A stretch of 64,000 bases of DNA from Oceanicaulis sp. (GTDB taxonomy: Bacteria > Pseudomonadota > Alphaproteobacteria > Caulobacterales > Maricaulaceae), in NCBI GenBank assembly GCA_040112665.1, contig CP157796.1, positions 1 through 64,000 of the forward strand, written 5' to 3'. A program made the position numbers and the translations under genes. Shown here in pieces: positions 62,045-64,000 of this stretch. The notes beneath the pieces were generated by a model. It was not told where the DNA came from, did not search any database, and worked only from the letters and a program-made list of their open reading frames with translations. Numbering within the stretch: position 1 is the first letter of the stretch; each line of letters starts with the position of its first letter.

Positions 62045-63714
62045 TCCAGATCGGCCGGCCCGGCGGAGAGGCCGAACTCCAGCCTGCGTTCGAGAAGCGC
62101 CTGCTCGCGCGGATCGGGGTCGAGCTCCAGTGCCCGGTTCCACTGGAAGCGCGCTTCCAGCGTCCGGCCCGACGCCGCGTAGGCGTCGCCCAGATGCCAG
62201 TTGATGGTCGGATCCTCGGGGCTGCGTTCGATCGCGCGTTCGAGCCACAGGACGGCGTCCTCGATCCGGCCCTGCTTGAAATGCCCCCAGCCCAGCGAGT
62301 CCAGGATCGCGCCGTTCTCGGGCGCCAGCTCGGCGGCGCGGGCGACGAGATCGAACCCCTCTTCGACCCGCTCGCCGATGACGATCCAGTTATAGCCCAG
62401 ATGGTTGAGCACGCGCGGCTCGTCCGGCGCGGCGTCGAGCGCGGCGACGAGCCAGGGCTCGGCCGCCGCCCAGCCTTCGGTGCGCTGAAGGCAAAGCCCG
62501 GCGAAATACGGCACGTGCCAGTCGACTTCCCGGCCGGCGGCCTCGCGTTCGGCATGAACCGCGCGATAGATCTCGGCCGCTTCTTCGCAGCGATCGGAGG
62601 CCCGCAGCATGTCGGCCAGCAGAAGACGCGGCCCCTCTCCGCGGGTCGCCGCGGCCAGATCGCGCGCCCGGTCGAGCGCCGCCCCGGTCCGGCCCTGCCG
62701 GTATTCCAGCCAGGCGGCCTGCACCGCGGCGTCGGCGGCGAACGCGCCGCGATCGAGGCTTTCATAGGCCTCCACCGCCGCATCGAGCAGGTCGAGCCCT
62801 TCGAGCATCGCCCCCAGCGCCATCGTATTGCGCGCAAAATCGGGATCGAGCCGCTGGACGAGCCGCAGATAGAGCGCGGTGTAGTCGACCGGCGCCTGGC
62901 TGGTCAGCAGGGCCGACGGCGCGAATATCGCGCGCGCAGCGGCCTCTTCAGCGCGGGGAAAGCGCGGCGCACGGCGGCCGTTGCGGACCCGGTCCAGCGC
63001 TGCGGCGACTTCAGGGTCTTCGCGCTCCCCGGTCTGGGCGAGCCGCCCCTGGTAAAGCGCGATCGCGTCGGCGCGGCGGCCGCGGCGTTCGAGGAATTCG
63101 CCGTAGAGCACGGTGGTGAAGTCATGAAGGTCGATCGAGCCGCTTGCGGCGCGGTACGCCTGTTCGGCGCGCTCGTAATCGCGCGCGGATTCAAACAGCA
63201 AGGCGCGATGCACAGCGAGATGACCGCTGAGCGCGAAGGGCCCGCCGCCAGGCGTTTCCGCCGCTTCGAGCGCCCGCGCCCGCGAGCCGCGGACGGTTTT
63301 CCAGTCCTCGATGACGCTGGCGACCATCGCGCCGAACGGATCGGCGGGCTCGCCCTGCAAGGGCTCCACCGTTCCGCCCGCGAGATCGGCGGCCAGGAGA
63401 TAGAGCCGGGCCAGCCGCGCGCCGTCCTCGCCTTGCGCTGCGGCGCGGGCGGTGTCGTCCGCCCGGTCGAAATCGCCCGCCATCAGAGAGGCCAGAAACG
63501 CCCTGCCGGTGATCAGCGCGGAGCCCGGCGCCTGCTCCAGCGCCTCGGCGTAGTATTCCGAGCTGGCGTCGAGATCCCGGCTCGCCCCGGCGTAGCGGCC
63601 GGCCAGAAACGAGCCGTAGGCCGATTGCGGCGCGTCGTCGGGCGCGAGGAAGCCGCCGGTGCTCGTACAGCCCGAGACCGTCAGGCCCACAAGGATGATC
63701 AGTGCAGCGCGCAT
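62041..63714 (-). CDS. TPR-repeat lipoprotein
   Basis: A 557-residue lipoprotein: signal peptide with lipobox VSGC (Cys16), then tetratricopeptide repeats over nearly the whole length, clearest near the C-terminus (LNHLGYNWIVIGERVEEGFD, ILDSLGWGHFKQGRIEDAVL, INWHLGDAYAASGRTLEARF). It is probably a periplasmic scaffold of the outer membrane. This type of gene precedes ispE in many alphaproteobacteria; partners are unknown. Confidence 0.88.
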   Translation of the reverse strand: MRAALIILVGLTVSGCTSTGGFLAPDDAPQSAYGSFLAGRYAGASRDLDASSEYYAEALEQAPGSALITGRAFLASLMAGDFDRADDTARAAAQGEDGARLARLYLLAADLAGGTVEPLQGEPADPFGAMVASVIEDWKTVRGSRARALEAAETPGGGPFALSGHLAVHRALLFESARDYERAEQAYRAASGSIDLHDFTTVLYGEFLERRGRRADAIALYQGRLAQTGEREDPEVAAALDRVRNGRRAPRFPRAEEAAARAIFAPSALLTSQAPVDYTALYLRLVQRLDPDFARNTMALGAMLEGLDLLDAAVEAYESLDRGAFAADAAVQAAWLEYRQGRTGAALDRARDLAAATRGEGPRLLLADMLRASDRCEEAAEIYRAVHAEREAAGREVDWHVPYFAGLCLQRTEGWAAAEPWLVAALDAAPDEPRVLNHLGYNWIVIGERVEEGFDLVARAAELAPENGAILDSLGWGHFKQGRIEDAVLWLERAIERSPEDPTINWHLGDAYAASGRTLEARFQWNRALELDPDPREQALLERRLEFGLSAGPADLE

Positions 63715-63748
63715 CGCGCCCGCGGGAGCCGGAGCCGCCCGCGCCCCC

Positions 63749-64000
63749 TTACATGTTGGGATAGTTCGGACCGCCGCCGCCTTCGGGCGTGGTCCAGTTG
63801 ATGTTCTGGTTCGGATCCTTGATGTCGCAGGTCTTGCAGTGCACGCAGTTCTGCGCGTTGATCACGAACTTCTTCTCGCCCCCGCCCTCGGGCTCGTCCC
63901 ATTCATAGACCGCAGCGGGGCAATAGCGCGCGGACGGCCCGCCATAGACGGCCAGCTCGCTTTCCTTCTGCAGCGCCATGTCGGAGACCTTGAGGTGGAT
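63749..64000 (-). CDS. ETF-ubiquinone oxidoreductase, C-terminal part (N-terminus outside window)
   Basis: The visible 83 residues are the C-terminal 4Fe-4S domain of electron-transfer flavoprotein:ubiquinone oxidoreductase. KFVINAQNCVHCKTCDIKDP holds three of the cluster cysteines, an upstream ARYCPAAVYEW the fourth, and the end NINWTTPEGGGGPNYPNM is nearly invariant in the family. The FAD and quinone domains lie to the right of base 64000. Confidence 0.93.
   Translation of the reverse strand: MHLKVSDMALQKESELAVYGGPSARYCPAAVYEWDEPEGGGEKKFVINAQNCVHCKTCDIKDPNQNINWTTPEGGGGPNYPNM

Overview
The window is high-GC alphaproteobacterial DNA. The gene set (an RcGTA-type gene transfer agent cluster, a BamF lipoprotein beside lspA, an HWE histidine kinase, DUF2336, MurD2/MurL, a NaChBac-type sodium channel and an aa3 oxidase operon) fits the Caulobacterales/Maricaulales/Hyphomonadales side of the class, probably a marine prosthecate relative. 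The exact genus is an inference and cannot be fixed from the sequence alone. No tRNA, rRNA, CRISPR array, transposase or integrase was seen.

Positions 1-14653 (minus strand) hold a gene transfer agent structural cluster in canonical order: g1 small terminase, g2 large terminase, g3 portal, g3.5, g4 protease, g5 capsid, g6 connector, g8, g9 tail protein, g10, g10.1, g11 tape measure, g12, g13, g14 peptidase and g15 (cut by the window edge). I see no g7. The cluster is interrupted by genes that are not virion parts: a DUF4258/XRE toxin-antitoxin-like pair between g8 and g9, two related small lipoproteins on the opposite strand between g9 and g10, and an exported SRPBCC protein between g12 and g13. 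It also contains three terminator-like hairpins and two copies of a large GC-rich palindromic repeat.

Positions 14906-36300 are mostly single housekeeping genes: a UPF0260 protein, a bifunctional PBP1A that seems to start at AUA, a voltage-gated sodium channel overlapping it tail to tail, a PAN-domain protein, a chromate transporter, DUF2336, an exported phosphoesterase, a MarR-hppD-maiA tyrosine-catabolism group with a candidate operator, a DUF418 membrane protein, a large TipN-like coiled-coil protein, an S49 protease, trmN6, a polyprenyl diphosphate synthase, an M14 peptidase, a ParE/RHH toxin-antitoxin pair and pdxH.

Positions 36363-43627 carry a DnaJ-like gene, aroC, and the convergent pair murD2/murL, which together supply D-glutamate stereochemistry to peptidoglycan by epimerising a UDP-MurNAc-dipeptide instead of using free D-glutamate. 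An MBL-rhodanese fusion, rnhA and small orphan genes follow. Positions 43877-49586 are the cytochrome c oxidase operon: ctaC, ctaD, ctaB, a small membrane protein, ctaG, ctaE and DUF983.

Positions 49810-64000 carry a TPR protein, an HWE kinase, tldD, a TonB-dependent-receptor-like protein, an APH-family kinase, an amidohydrolase broken by one amber codon, bamF, lspA, a WecA/MraY-type transferase, ispE, a TPR lipoprotein and the C-terminal end of ETF-ubiquinone oxidoreductase.
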